This document shows positions 18,092 to 27,257 of a stretch of 60,656 nucleotides of DNA, piece after piece. The DNA is taken from positions 1-60,656 of the forward strand of contig JBNRMW010000022.1 in assembly GCA_050309795.1 (NCBI GenBank), in the 5' to 3' direction. The notes under the pieces are model-generated. The model searched no databases and was not told the origin of the DNA. It saw nothing but the letters and a program-made list of their open reading frames with translations. The stretch comes from JBNRMW01 sp050309795 (GTDB lineage: Bacteria > Bacillota_I > Bacilli_A > Erysipelotrichales > Erysipelotrichaceae). The position numbers and the translations under genes were made by a program. Positions within the stretch are counted from its first letter, which is position 1, and the number at the start of each line of letters is the position of its first letter.

Positions 18092-19645
18092 TTAGAAATC
18101 CTCCCATAAACTCTTTTGACGTGACAAATTCACGACTGAGAACACACTAATTAAAATGAAAATAAAAATTGAATACACCGAAGCCACATTATACAATTGA
18201 GCATTCGCTGAAAAAGACAATTTATAAATCCATGAAATTAAAATATCTGTCTGACCAGGTGCACCCCCCATGATCCGAAGTGATAGGGGGACATCCTTCA
18301 ACACCCAGTCGGGACCCCCACCCGTAAGGAAATAAATCGACCCAAAATTATTAAAGTTATGGGTAAACGTCATAATAATTGCGGGTGCAGTGGACCTTAG
18401 AATTAACGGCAAGGTTAAATAGCGGAACTTCTGAGAACCAGAAGCGCCATCAATACTTGCGGCTTCATATAAATCGGCAGGTAACGTCGTTAAAGTCCCC
18501 GTAATCAACATCATAAAATACGGTGCCCCCAACCATAAGTTGACAATGACAATCACCGCTTTGGCTAAGTTTCCATTATAAGGCTGCGAGAACCAATAAA
18601 TGGTCGCATCCGGCCGACCTTGTAGACCAATATTGTATAAAAATGTTGAAACTGGTTCCATGGTATCCGTCGCATGTAAAATCTTATTAAAAAGACCATT
18701 GGTATCAAAAGCATTCTTAAAGACCATTAACGAAATCATTCCTGGAATCGCCCAAGGAAGAATTAAAATCGTCCGCCACAACTTCTTCGCTTTCACTGTT
18801 TTCGATTCAATGACTAAGGCATTAATCATCCCTAAGACATAACAGGTAAACGAAGCCATGATCGCAAAGATAACGGTCCACAGAAAGACCTGACCAAAAA
18901 TCTTCAACCAACCAGGATCACCCATGAACGTTGTAAAATTCGAAAATCCAACCCATTTAATCAAGTTCGAAGGCACCTGAATACGATAGGTATAGTTCGT
19001 AAAGGCTAGTAAAAATGAAAATAAAATTGGTACAATCGAGAAAAAGCCTAGGGCTACAGCCAATGGAGCCATTAAAAAATACGGTAGTGATCGATCCCAT
19101 AAATCAACCAACATCCGTTTACCAGTTAAAATCTCTTCTCCATTATTATGAGCTAAGCGTACTTTATACGCATCCCGAATATTAATGATATAGATCATTA
19201 ATAAAAAAGCAAAAAACATTAAGGTAATTAACCCATTACCTAGTAAGGTTACTGAATTATCCGCATTTCTAAACCGGATATTTCGGCTATAGGTTTCCAT
19301 CGTTAAACCCCGATAACTCTGTCCACGTGTAAACACACCAAGAGTAAATAAACCCCAAAGACCATATGTAAAAAAGCCACCAAAGTCGCGGAATAAGTGC
19401 AATTTCTCCCCTTCTTGTAGTGGATATCTTTGAAGCCAAGCGGACATCGTAAAGTAATCCGATGTCATTAATTCCACAGCAATCGCCGCCACAAAGACCA
19501 GAAAGATCACTAAACCTTTCGATCGTTGACGATTACGGAATTGTCCCAGGCCAGGTACCAGTGCGGATAACAATGCAGAAACTAAAGCATCCCCCTTCCC
19601 AGTTTGCTTTTTAACAACTGGATCAGGTTTCTTCACTTGAGACAT
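18092..19645 (-). CDS. malF: Maltodextrin ABC permease MalF
   Basis: First permease subunit, 517 aa. The N-terminal half has extra hydrophobic helices (residues 20-165) that are common in MalF. The C-terminal half is the transport domain with the EAA loop DLYEAASIDGASGSQKFRY near residue 400. A perfect AGGAGG ribosome binding site precedes the ATG. It is divergent from the GH13 gene at 19730. Confidence 0.93.
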   Translation of the reverse strand: MSQVKKPDPVVKKQTGKGDALVSALLSALVPGLGQFRNRQRSKGLVIFLVFVAAIAVELMTSDYFTMSAWLQRYPLQEGEKLHLFRDFGGFFTYGLWGLFTLGVFTRGQSYRGLTMETYSRNIRFRNADNSVTLLGNGLITLMFFAFLLMIYIINIRDAYKVRLAHNNGEEILTGKRMLVDLWDRSLPYFLMAPLAVALGFFSIVPILFSFLLAFTNYTYRIQVPSNLIKWVGFSNFTTFMGDPGWLKIFGQVFLWTVIFAIMASFTCYVLGMINALVIESKTVKAKKLWRTILILPWAIPGMISLMVFKNAFDTNGLFNKILHATDTMEPVSTFLYNIGLQGRPDATIYWFSQPYNGNLAKAVIVIVNLWLGAPYFMMLITGTLTTLPADLYEAASIDGASGSQKFRYLTLPLILRSTAPAIIMTFTHNFNNFGSIYFLTGGGPDWVLKDVPLSLRIMGGAPGQTDILISWIYKLSFSANAQLYNVASVYSIFIFILISVFSVVNLSRQKSLWEDF

Positions 19646-19671
19646 TATGGTTCCTCCTTATAACTAGAACA

Positions 19672-19729
19672 ATTATAACACACAAACTATGCTAAAATGT
19701 AATCGATATCATTAAAGGGGATTTTTTAT
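19672..19729. promoter_or_regulatory. Divergent promoter region malF / GH13_20 gene
   Basis: The 84-nt gap holds TATAAT on the minus strand (19672-19677) for malF and an extended -10, TGCTAAAAT (19690-19698), on the plus strand. The -35 elements are poor on both sides, which suggests an activator. AAAGGGG (19713-19719) is the ribosome binding site of the plus-strand gene. Confidence 0.55.
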
Positions 19730-21424
19730 ATGAATATTTCTGCATTTTTCCATCGTTGTCTATTCGGCTATTGTACGGTTTTAACGGGCAATCGCGTCGA
19801 AATAAAATTCCAAACCGGCAAGGATATTACAGAGGTACAACTCGTCTACGGAGATCCTTATCTATGGCAAAAAGAAGCTAAAGGTTATGCTTGGCAACAT
19901 CAAGAAAAAACCATGGAACTATTGGGAGAAACCCGTTTACATAAGTATTGGCAAATCACGGTAGACGTTCCAACTCAAAGATTAAAGTACTATTTCCGGA
20001 TTTTTAATGAACAAAAAAGGCTTTGTTATGGAGACCGCGGGGTCTTTTCAGACGCCACCTACAGCCATTGGGATGGTTTCTTTATGCCCTTTGTCCGTGA
20101 AGGCGAGGCTTTAAATCCACCTAGTTGGACTAGTGATATCGTCTGGTATCAAATCTTTTTTGATCGCTTCAGTGATGGAGACCCAACCAATAATCGGGTC
20201 GATGGCTATGCTTGGGAACAACCCGCTCACTTGAACGGCTATTTCGGTGGCGATGGACAAGGTATACTTAACCATTTAGAACAGCTAAGAGAAACCGGTT
20301 ATACCGGCATTTACTTAACCCCAATCTTTCTAGCTGGGTCCAACCATAAATATGACACCATCGATTATTATCAAATCGATCCCGACTTCGGCAGTTTAGA
20401 TCTCTTTAAAAAGCTTGTAAACAAAGCCCATGAACTAGGCATGAAAGTTATGTTGGATGGGGTTTTCAATCATACAGGTATTTATTTCTTTGCTTTTTTG
20501 GATATTATGAAAAACGGAAAAGATTCTCCTTACGCTCACTGGTATCACCTCACCAATTTTGAACCTCTCGAATATTTAACCTTTGGCACCACCAAATCCA
20601 TGCCCAAATTAAACACCGATCACCCTGATGTACAAGATTACTTCATTGAGGTGATGCATTATTGGATTAAAGAAACCAACATCGATGCTTGGCGAATCGA
20701 TGTTGCTAACGAAGTCGCTCATGAATTTTATAAGCGTGCGTACCCATCCATCAAGAAAACCAATCCTGATTTTTATCTAGTTGCTGAAATCTGGCATGAT
20801 CCCATTAATTGGCTTGATCATGAATTTGATGCCGCCATGAACTATCAACTTGGTTTTTTCATTAAAGATTTAATCAATACCCACGATATCCAACAGTTCA
20901 TCGATCAGTTCTATTTATATCAATTTAAATATCCAACAAAAATTCGGCAATCTACCTTTACAATGTTAGATTCACACGATACCCATCGCCTTCGCTATCT
21001 CTTGGGAGATAGTGAAGAAAAGACCTTACTGGCACTAGCTCTTTTATCCATCCAGCAAGGTGGGATTTGTCAATTGTATGGTACGGAATATGCCTTGTTA
21101 GGGGAAGCGAGCGAATATGACCGCGCCCTGTACCCTCAACACCCAAACAAAGCCCAGAAGCAATTTAGACAGAAGGTCAAAAGATTACTCGACATTCGTA
21201 GCGATCATATTGATTTAATCACCCATGGGGATGTTTCGATTAAACACCATCAGGGTCTGTTTTACTTCATTATTTCCAATCAAAAACAACAACTAACACT
21301 CATCGCGAATATAAGCCATCAAACACAATTGGCTGATATTAATGCCGAAGAGCTCTTTAGCGAAACAAAATTAACCCAAGTTGAATTAAAACCCTACGAG
21401 TTTTGTTTCATTTCTACAAAATAA
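19730..21424 (+). CDS. GH13_20 cyclomaltodextrinase / neopullulanase-like enzyme
   Basis: Cytoplasmic enzyme of 564 aa. An N-terminal CBM34-like domain (about 1-125) precedes the barrel, which opens with IVWYQIFFDRFSDGDPTNN, a hallmark of the neopullulanase/maltogenic amylase/cyclomaltodextrinase group. The nucleophile is in AWRIDVANEV, the acid/base in LVAEIWHDP and the third carboxylate in LDSHDTHRL. It probably opens or trims imported maltodextrins. No convincing terminator follows before the convergent rapZ operon. Confidence 0.88.
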   Translation: MNISAFFHRCLFGYCTVLTGNRVEIKFQTGKDITEVQLVYGDPYLWQKEAKGYAWQHQEKTMELLGETRLHKYWQITVDVPTQRLKYYFRIFNEQKRLCYGDRGVFSDATYSHWDGFFMPFVREGEALNPPSWTSDIVWYQIFFDRFSDGDPTNNRVDGYAWEQPAHLNGYFGGDGQGILNHLEQLRETGYTGIYLTPIFLAGSNHKYDTIDYYQIDPDFGSLDLFKKLVNKAHELGMKVMLDGVFNHTGIYFFAFLDIMKNGKDSPYAHWYHLTNFEPLEYLTFGTTKSMPKLNTDHPDVQDYFIEVMHYWIKETNIDAWRIDVANEVAHEFYKRAYPSIKKTNPDFYLVAEIWHDPINWLDHEFDAAMNYQLGFFIKDLINTHDIQQFIDQFYLYQFKYPTKIRQSTFTMLDSHDTHRLRYLLGDSEEKTLLALALLSIQQGGICQLYGTEYALLGEASEYDRALYPQHPNKAQKQFRQKVKRLLDIRSDHIDLITHGDVSIKHHQGLFYFIISNQKQQLTLIANISHQTQLADINAEELFSETKLTQVELKPYEFCFISTK

Positions 21425-21485
21425 AATATCCAAAGCCCTAGAAAAAAAGCATTTATCTTGTTTCACATTCTTTATTTATTCGCTG

Positions 21486-22352
21486 CTATAGTCGATCTTT
21501 CTCTATATCGCGATGTCTTTTCACTTTATGTATGTTGTCACTCTCGTACTCATTAAAAAATTTATGAGCGAAACTAACCGATCGGTGCTTGCCACCTGTA
21601 CAACCAAGACCGACTACCAGTTGGCTCTTACCTTCCGCTTTATAAAGTGGAACAGTGTATGCTAAGTAATTATTAATTTGTTCATAAACTCCATTTGCTT
21701 CATCGGACTCAAATACATAATCTCGAACTTCTTTTTCTTCACCCGTTTTATTTCTTAAACTTAAATCATAAAAAGGGTTCTTTAAACATCTTAAATCGAA
21801 AACCAAGTCTGCATCTCTCAAAATTCCATATTTGAAACCAAAAGATACAAAATGAACGTGGAGTTTTCCGAATTTACTATTATCAAGCGCTTTTAAAACT
21901 TCTTCCTTCAATTCAGCTGTTCGTAAATGTGTCGTGTCAATATAAAAGTCACTTTCCTGATTTAAAAATTCAAGATGTTGACGTTCCAGTTTAATAGCTT
22001 CCTCAATTGATAAAACATGTTCTGACATAAGTGGATGATTTCTTCTTGTTTCTTTGTATCGCTTTAATAAGGTCTCATCATCTGCGTCGATGAATAAGAT
22101 ACTAAAACTAATATCCTCATCTTTTAAATAACCAATCATTTTCTCGACATTTTTAAACATGCGGCTACTTCTAATATCTACTGTTATTGCCAACTTATCA
22201 TCCGCGTCTTCTGTTTCGTCCATTAATGAGGGTATAGTTTTATAAAGTGTCGGCGGAAAATTATCAATACAGTAATAACCGAAATCTTCCAAGCTCTTTA
22301 TGGCTGTGGATTTCCCTGATCCACTTGTCCCTGTAATAATAATCAAATCCAT
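21486..22352 (-). CDS. rapZ: RapZ/YvcJ nucleotide-binding protein
   Basis: P-loop protein of 288 aa with Walker A GTSGSGKST at residues 7-15 and the family-specific C-terminal motif GLGCTGGKHRSV near residue 250. In enterobacteria RapZ is an RNase E adapter that controls GlmS through small RNAs and interacts with the QseE/QseF sensor system. In Firmicutes it usually sits with yvcK and whiA. Here it is instead the last gene of an ABC-transporter/two-component operon and starts 1 nt after the kinase stop codon. That context is unusual. Confidence 0.93.
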   Translation of the reverse strand: MDLIIITGTSGSGKSTAIKSLEDFGYYCIDNFPPTLYKTIPSLMDETEDADDKLAITVDIRSSRMFKNVEKMIGYLKDEDISFSILFIDADDETLLKRYKETRRNHPLMSEHVLSIEEAIKLERQHLEFLNQESDFYIDTTHLRTAELKEEVLKALDNSKFGKLHVHFVSFGFKYGILRDADLVFDLRCLKNPFYDLSLRNKTGEEKEVRDYVFESDEANGVYEQINNYLAYTVPLYKAEGKSQLVVGLGCTGGKHRSVSFAHKFFNEYESDNIHKVKRHRDIEKDRL

Positions 22353-22353
22353 A

Positions 22354-23601
22354 TTAATTCCTCTTTTCTATGTGTTTTGGCATTGATATTGTAAATGTAC
22401 TTCCCTCCATTAACTTACTATCCACCCAAATCTTTCCATCAAAACTCTCAACGACATCTTTAGCAAACGATAACCCCAACCCAGAACCTCCTGCTTGAGA
22501 GTTTCTATGTTCATCTACTCGATAAAATCGTTCAAAAATACTCGCTTGATCTTCTTCAGGAAGTCCTGGTCCCTGGTCTTTAATTGCTACAAATATCTCT
22601 GACGTTGTAGCACTTAACTCAATAAAAATCGTTGTGTCTGGGTAAGTATATTTGATAGCATTTTCCAACAAATTAGAAAATGCCTGTAAAAACAACAATC
22701 TGTTTGCTAAAATTAACACATTTTCATCAAGACTTTCTAAAACTTCGATTTTTATATTTCGATTCGTCGCAATTCGTCTGTATGATGGTAATATTTCTTT
22801 TATCATCTTCGAAACTGAAATTTCTTCCATAACTTTGTTATGTTCTAAATTAGTTATGTCGAGTAATTGATTTAGTATTTTTTGTAATCTATTTAATTCA
22901 AAATCAATAATCCGGAAAGCTTCTTCTCGATAGTCTTCACTAATATCAGACCACATCTTAAGGGTTTCAATATAACTCGAAACAATTGTTAAAGGCGTCC
23001 TAAACTCATGCGAGACATTCTGCACGAAGTCTTGTCTTAGTTTTTCAACTTTGAATTGATTTGTTACATCTCTAATTGAAATTAAAATACCTAGCTGTGA
23101 TAGCTCAGCGTACTTATCATATATCTTCGACATAAACAACTCATAATGTTTTTCTTGAAAATCGATAACATTTGTAATCGGTTGATCAACATCTAAAGTT
23201 TTTCGAATAAGTTCATCGATTTTTATGTATAATTCAGAGCGATATATTCGTGTCTTATCAAAAAAAACATTATCATCTGCTCCCAGGATGCGTTGAGCTT
23301 GGGGATTCATTAAGATAATGTTTCTATCATTATCTAATAGTAAAATCCCATCTTGAATACTAGTGAAAATTGCATTCAAATAGTTAAAACGCTTGCTGTT
23401 AATTGCTTGGGTTTGGTCATTTTGTGTTTGGATGATTATATTTTCCTTTTTAATGACTACTAAATCTTCTTTTAGTTTATTTAATCGTTCTTTAAGCTTC
23501 TTAATATGCGTCAAAAAAAGAAAAACAATACCAAGAATGAGGATGATAAAAATCGTTACTAATAATACAGCCTTGATAATCACTGCATCATTGTTAATCA
23601 T
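22354..23601 (-). CDS. PhoR-like sensor histidine kinase
   Basis: Membrane kinase of 415 aa with a single N-terminal helix (about 9-30) and almost no extracellular part. A coiled-coil stretch (33-65) and a PAS domain (about 70-185) follow. HisKA has the phosphoacceptor His in VSHEFRTPLT near residue 199. The ATPase domain shows LLENAIKYT, DQGPGLP and GGSGLGLSF. The one-helix plus PAS layout recalls PhoR of enterobacteria, which senses through a partner transporter, not directly. Its ATG overlaps the response regulator end by 8 nt. Confidence 0.92.
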   Translation of the reverse strand: MINNDAVIIKAVLLVTIFIILILGIVFLFLTHIKKLKERLNKLKEDLVVIKKENIIIQTQNDQTQAINSKRFNYLNAIFTSIQDGILLLDNDRNIILMNPQAQRILGADDNVFFDKTRIYRSELYIKIDELIRKTLDVDQPITNVIDFQEKHYELFMSKIYDKYAELSQLGILISIRDVTNQFKVEKLRQDFVQNVSHEFRTPLTIVSSYIETLKMWSDISEDYREEAFRIIDFELNRLQKILNQLLDITNLEHNKVMEEISVSKMIKEILPSYRRIATNRNIKIEVLESLDENVLILANRLLFLQAFSNLLENAIKYTYPDTTIFIELSATTSEIFVAIKDQGPGLPEEDQASIFERFYRVDEHRNSQAGGSGLGLSFAKDVVESFDGKIWVDSKLMEGSTFTISMPKHIEKRN

Positions 23602-24280
23602 TAAATAAATACCCTTTTCCTCGTATCGTCTTGATAGCTTCTATGTCTGGATTTATTTGTTTTATTTTCTTCCTGATTTTGCTCATGTGAACGTCGAGAG
23701 AACGACTATTCAGAGAATCATCATCAGATTTTATTGCAAGCAATTCATTTCTTAAAACAGTGGTTCCTGTATTCTCAATGAGTAATTTTAAGATTTCAAA
23801 TTCTAGAGGTGTCAAATCAAGTTCTTCACCGTCACAATCAATCTTAAGCTCTTCTCGGCTCACTGTAAAATGATTCGTTGAATAAGTGTCATTCAAACGA
23901 TACATATTATCTGATCGACGAATAAGTGCTTCAATTCGCGCAAAAAGTTCTCTAATACTAAAAGGTTTTGTGATATAGTCATCAGCACCAATTCCTAAAC
24001 CAATGACTTTATCTGTTTCCTCAGACTTGGCACTGAGCATAATAATTGGGGTAGTTGAAATGGAGGGTGTACTTCGAACAATTCGACAGACTTCTAACCC
24101 GCTAATGTTTGGCATCATTATATCTAGTAAAATGCAATCTATTTTTTTATGTTGTAGTTTTTCTAACGCCTGTTCACCATCAAAAGCAACAACAACTTCA
24201 TAACCATTCTTTTCTAAATTAAATTTTAGTACATCTACTATTGACGTTTCATCATCGACTACTAGAATTCTTTTCTTCAT
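23594..24280 (-). CDS. OmpR/PhoB-family response regulator
   Basis: A 228-aa regulator with an N-terminal receiver (acid pocket D9/D10, phosphorylation site D53 in CILLDIMMP, conserved Lys in ITKPF) and a C-terminal winged helix (about 128-226) with the RSLDVHMSKIRKKI recognition region. It lies 20 nt after the ABC ATPase gene and overlaps the kinase gene, so transporter and sensor genes form one operon. It may bind the TTAACA repeats at the operon promoter, which resemble PhoP boxes; this is inference. Confidence 0.93.
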   Translation of the reverse strand: MKKRILVVDDETSIVDVLKFNLEKNGYEVVVAFDGEQALEKLQHKKIDCILLDIMMPNISGLEVCRIVRSTPSISTTPIIMLSAKSEETDKVIGLGIGADDYITKPFSIRELFARIEALIRRSDNMYRLNDTYSTNHFTVSREELKIDCDGEELDLTPLEFEILKLLIENTGTTVLRNELLAIKSDDDSLNSRSLDVHMSKIRKKIKQINPDIEAIKTIRGKGYLFND

Positions 24281-24300
24281 TACTCAACCTTTCAAATAAG

Positions 24301-25419
24301 TTAAACCGGATTTAAAATCCCCTGTGAGATAATATTACCACTTACAGCATCGAACAAAATCGCTTTATTTCCAATAAATTCGAAATTAACTCTTTCATTA
24401 ACTTGAAAGTCAACATCACCAAAGACTACGGAAGTAATAAAAGCACCTTTGTACTCTAACCTTACCACAGTTTCAAGACCAGACGGTAGTGCAGAATAAA
24501 TAGATGCTTCAAAGAAGGCATCTTTATTGATAGCTACAAACTCTGGCCGAACACCTAACACAAGCTGTTGCTCATCAGACAAATTCGGTAATTCGTCTTT
24601 CGGATTAAATATTAAGTTTGTATCTTTAAATTGAAGTTTTACCTGGTCTAAGTTGATATTAGACCCCACCACTGGAATAAAATTCATTGTTGGATTACCA
24701 ACAAAATCTGCAGCAAACAAATTCACTGGACGATTATATACATCTAATGGTGGCGCGTACTGTTGTAATTTACCTTCATGTAGTAGGCACATCTTTGTTG
24801 AAAGTGTCATTGATTCTAATTGATCATGAGTTACATAAACAAATGTAGATTCTGTTTCTGTATGCAAACGTTTCAATTCAGCCCTCATATCCATTCGAAG
24901 TTTTGCATCAAGATTAGAAAGTGGTTCGTCCATCAATAATACTTTTGGCCCAGGAGCTAACGTTCTTGCAATGGCTACTCGCTGTTGTTGACCACCAGAC
25001 AATTCGTGAGGATAGCGATCTAAAAATTCGCTTATGTCTAACATTTTCACGGTTTCGTCCACCCGTTTTTTTATTTTTTCTTTAGGCCATTTTAAGTTTT
25101 CCAATCCAAAACTAATGTTTTGAAAAACAGTCATATGTGGCCACAAAGCATAGTTTTGAAATAGGAATCCGACATCGCGTTTATCTGGAGAAATATTAAT
25201 TCCTTTTTCTGCTGAGAAAACGAGTCGATCATCTATATAAATATCTCCCTCTGTAGGATTTTCCAGGCCCGCAATCATACGTAAGGTCGTTGTTTTACCA
25301 CAACCTGACGGTCCTAACAATGTGACAAAGTCACTATCTTTTATAAGAAGATTTAATCGATCTACAGCAACCACTTCTCCAAACTTTTTGGTTACATTTA
25401 CTAGTCTAATTTCTGGCAT
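24301..25419 (-). CDS. ABC importer ATPase (FbpC/PotA-like)
   Basis: A 372-aa ATPase with Walker A GPSGCGKTT, signature LSGGQQQRV and Walker B VLLMDEP, plus a C-terminal TOBE domain (GVRPEFV near residue 290). It belongs to the group serving ferric-iron, hexose-phosphate, phosphonate and polyamine importers. The start lies 1 nt from the permease stop. It is the third gene of the transporter/two-component/rapZ operon. Confidence 0.9.
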   Translation of the reverse strand: MPEIRLVNVTKKFGEVVAVDRLNLLIKDSDFVTLLGPSGCGKTTTLRMIAGLENPTEGDIYIDDRLVFSAEKGINISPDKRDVGFLFQNYALWPHMTVFQNISFGLENLKWPKEKIKKRVDETVKMLDISEFLDRYPHELSGGQQQRVAIARTLAPGPKVLLMDEPLSNLDAKLRMDMRAELKRLHTETESTFVYVTHDQLESMTLSTKMCLLHEGKLQQYAPPLDVYNRPVNLFAADFVGNPTMNFIPVVGSNINLDQVKLQFKDTNLIFNPKDELPNLSDEQQLVLGVRPEFVAINKDAFFEASIYSALPSGLETVVRLEYKGAFITSVVFGDVDFQVNERVNFEFIGNKAILFDAVSGNIISQGILNPV

Positions 25420-25420
25420 A

Positions 25421-27226
25421 TTAACCTCCTATACCTTTATCTATGGATGCACCAGTAAGCTTATTCACAACATAGTTTATCGTTAAGACAATTACAATTA
25501 TCATAAGATTTATGGCATTCGCATACTGATTCCAACCTTTTTCGTTGTATTGAAACAACATCGTCGTTAAAATTCTGTTTGCTGGAGTAATAAGTAATAT
25601 AAATAGTGAAAGTTCCCGCATTGCGGAGATAAACGGTAGTAAATATCCTGACAAGAAACTTGATTTTTGAATTGGAAAGATGATTCTTCGCATTCTCTTT
25701 GTCCAACTAACTCCTTGAATCACAGCAGCTTCTTCTATTTCGTCACTTAATTGTAGCATTGCATTGATTCCCGATCGAGAAGCGAATGGAAGGTATTTAA
25801 TCGAACCTACTAAGACCAACAAAGCAAATGTCCCATATAATGAAGGAACAAACAAATTTCTCTTAGAAAACATTGAAAGATAAATTGCTCCAAAAGCCAT
25901 CGCTGGCATTAGGTAAGGGAAAAAGGCCAAATTATTTACAAATGAAGCAAGCTTACTATTTTTGCCCTTAACAACCGCATAACCCGTTAGCACACCTAAA
26001 GTACCTGCTATTAGCGCACTACCTCCTGCAAGTTTCAAACTATTCCAAAGTCCTAAGTATACATATTTATTCTTTAGAATACCTGGCTCTCCACCACCAA
26101 TATCCGCTCGCCCTTCTCCAGTCCAAAACAAAGTTGTGAAGTTAGATAGACTGTAATCACCTGGAGCAAGAATGAAGGACTCAACCGCAAATGTTATTAA
26201 TGGAATTATTGCAATTAGTAGTAAAAACACTCCTAAAATTATTGAAATTGGAGTTCTAAGTTTCTTTAAATCTACCAAAGAAATTTGAGAACTTTTGCCT
26301 GTAACCGTTGTGAAAGACTTTCTCTTACCAACAACCCATTGATTAATCATAAGTATCGCAACACCAATAACGATTAAAACAATCGACATTATATAGCCAT
26401 ATCCAGGATTCAGTCCATTAAGTGTTCGAAACATTTGAGTTGTAAGAACTTGGAAGCGAACAGGTGTTCCTAAGAAAGCAGGAACCGCAAAAGCACTCAT
26501 AGAACTAGAAAACGTTAATAAAAACGTTGAAAGAATTGCGGGCATAACAATTGGTAAAGTTATCTTCCGTAATATTCTTAAGCGTGAGGTTTTTAAAATT
26601 GTCGCAGCTTCTTCTAAATTTGCATCCATATTCCTCAAGATACCACCGATTAAAATATAGGCAAACGGGGCATAGTGTAATCCCAGGACAATAGAAATAG
26701 GAAAAGCTCCGTAAGCAAACCAATTCGCCGTTTCAATTCCCGTTAGTGCTGTAAAAAGACCAGGGGAACCACCGATATGTGAATTTCTAAAAAAATTCAA
26801 CCATGCCATAGCCAATGTCCAAGAGGGCATAATATATGGTAAAACAAACAATGTGCTGATCATGGATTTAAATCTAATATTACTTCTCGTAATTAACCAA
26901 GCAACCGCTCCTCCTAGTAAAATCGCGATAAACGTGCTTGCTAGTGAAACCTTCAATGTATTCATCAAAGGTGTGTAAAACATCACCTTACTAATCGATG
27001 GATCAATAAACACTTTCCTCCAATGATGCAATGTTAAATCATTAACCTGAGACCCAGGTATACTCATCAGTTCGGATGGATGAACTAAAAAACTATCCTT
27101 TATAAGCGAATATAATGGAACGAGTGTTAGAAAAAACAAAAACATCGATAAAAGCAAAAGTATTACATTATGAGGTTTACTTAAATAAGTTTTAATTCGA
27201 TTTGTTAAAGACATCTGGACCTCCAA
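25421..27226 (-). CDS. Fused double ABC permease (FbpB-like)
   Basis: A 601-aa permease with two tandem transport domains and about 12 membrane helices. Each half has its own EAA loop: NLEEAATILKTSRLRILRK near residue 200 and EIEEAAVIQGVSWTKRM near residue 495. One chain therefore forms the whole channel, as in FbpB, AfuB and ThiP. The nearest upstream gene encodes the binding protein, separated by a strong hairpin. Confidence 0.9.
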   Translation of the reverse strand: MEVQMSLTNRIKTYLSKPHNVILLLLSMFLFFLTLVPLYSLIKDSFLVHPSELMSIPGSQVNDLTLHHWRKVFIDPSISKVMFYTPLMNTLKVSLASTFIAILLGGAVAWLITRSNIRFKSMISTLFVLPYIMPSWTLAMAWLNFFRNSHIGGSPGLFTALTGIETANWFAYGAFPISIVLGLHYAPFAYILIGGILRNMDANLEEAATILKTSRLRILRKITLPIVMPAILSTFLLTFSSSMSAFAVPAFLGTPVRFQVLTTQMFRTLNGLNPGYGYIMSIVLIVIGVAILMINQWVVGKRKSFTTVTGKSSQISLVDLKKLRTPISIILGVFLLLIAIIPLITFAVESFILAPGDYSLSNFTTLFWTGEGRADIGGGEPGILKNKYVYLGLWNSLKLAGGSALIAGTLGVLTGYAVVKGKNSKLASFVNNLAFFPYLMPAMAFGAIYLSMFSKRNLFVPSLYGTFALLVLVGSIKYLPFASRSGINAMLQLSDEIEEAAVIQGVSWTKRMRRIIFPIQKSSFLSGYLLPFISAMRELSLFILLITPANRILTTMLFQYNEKGWNQYANAINLMIIVIVLTINYVVNKLTGASIDKGIGG

Positions 27227-27235
27227 TAAATATTA

Positions 27236-27255
27236 GAGAAACCCGAAGGTTTCTC
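27236..27255 (-). terminator. UUCG-capped intercistronic hairpin after the binding-protein gene
   Basis: GAGAAACC and GGTTTCTC form a perfect 8-bp stem closed by UUCG in the minus-strand transcript. No long T-run follows, so it more likely stabilises the upstream message or ends only some transcripts. Either would raise binding protein over permease. Confidence 0.65.
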
Positions 27256-27257
27256 CT

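Noticed and set aside
25461..25706. 81-aa Cys/Asn-rich ORF on the minus strand
   Set aside because: Out-of-frame shadow inside the permease gene, with no ribosome binding site.
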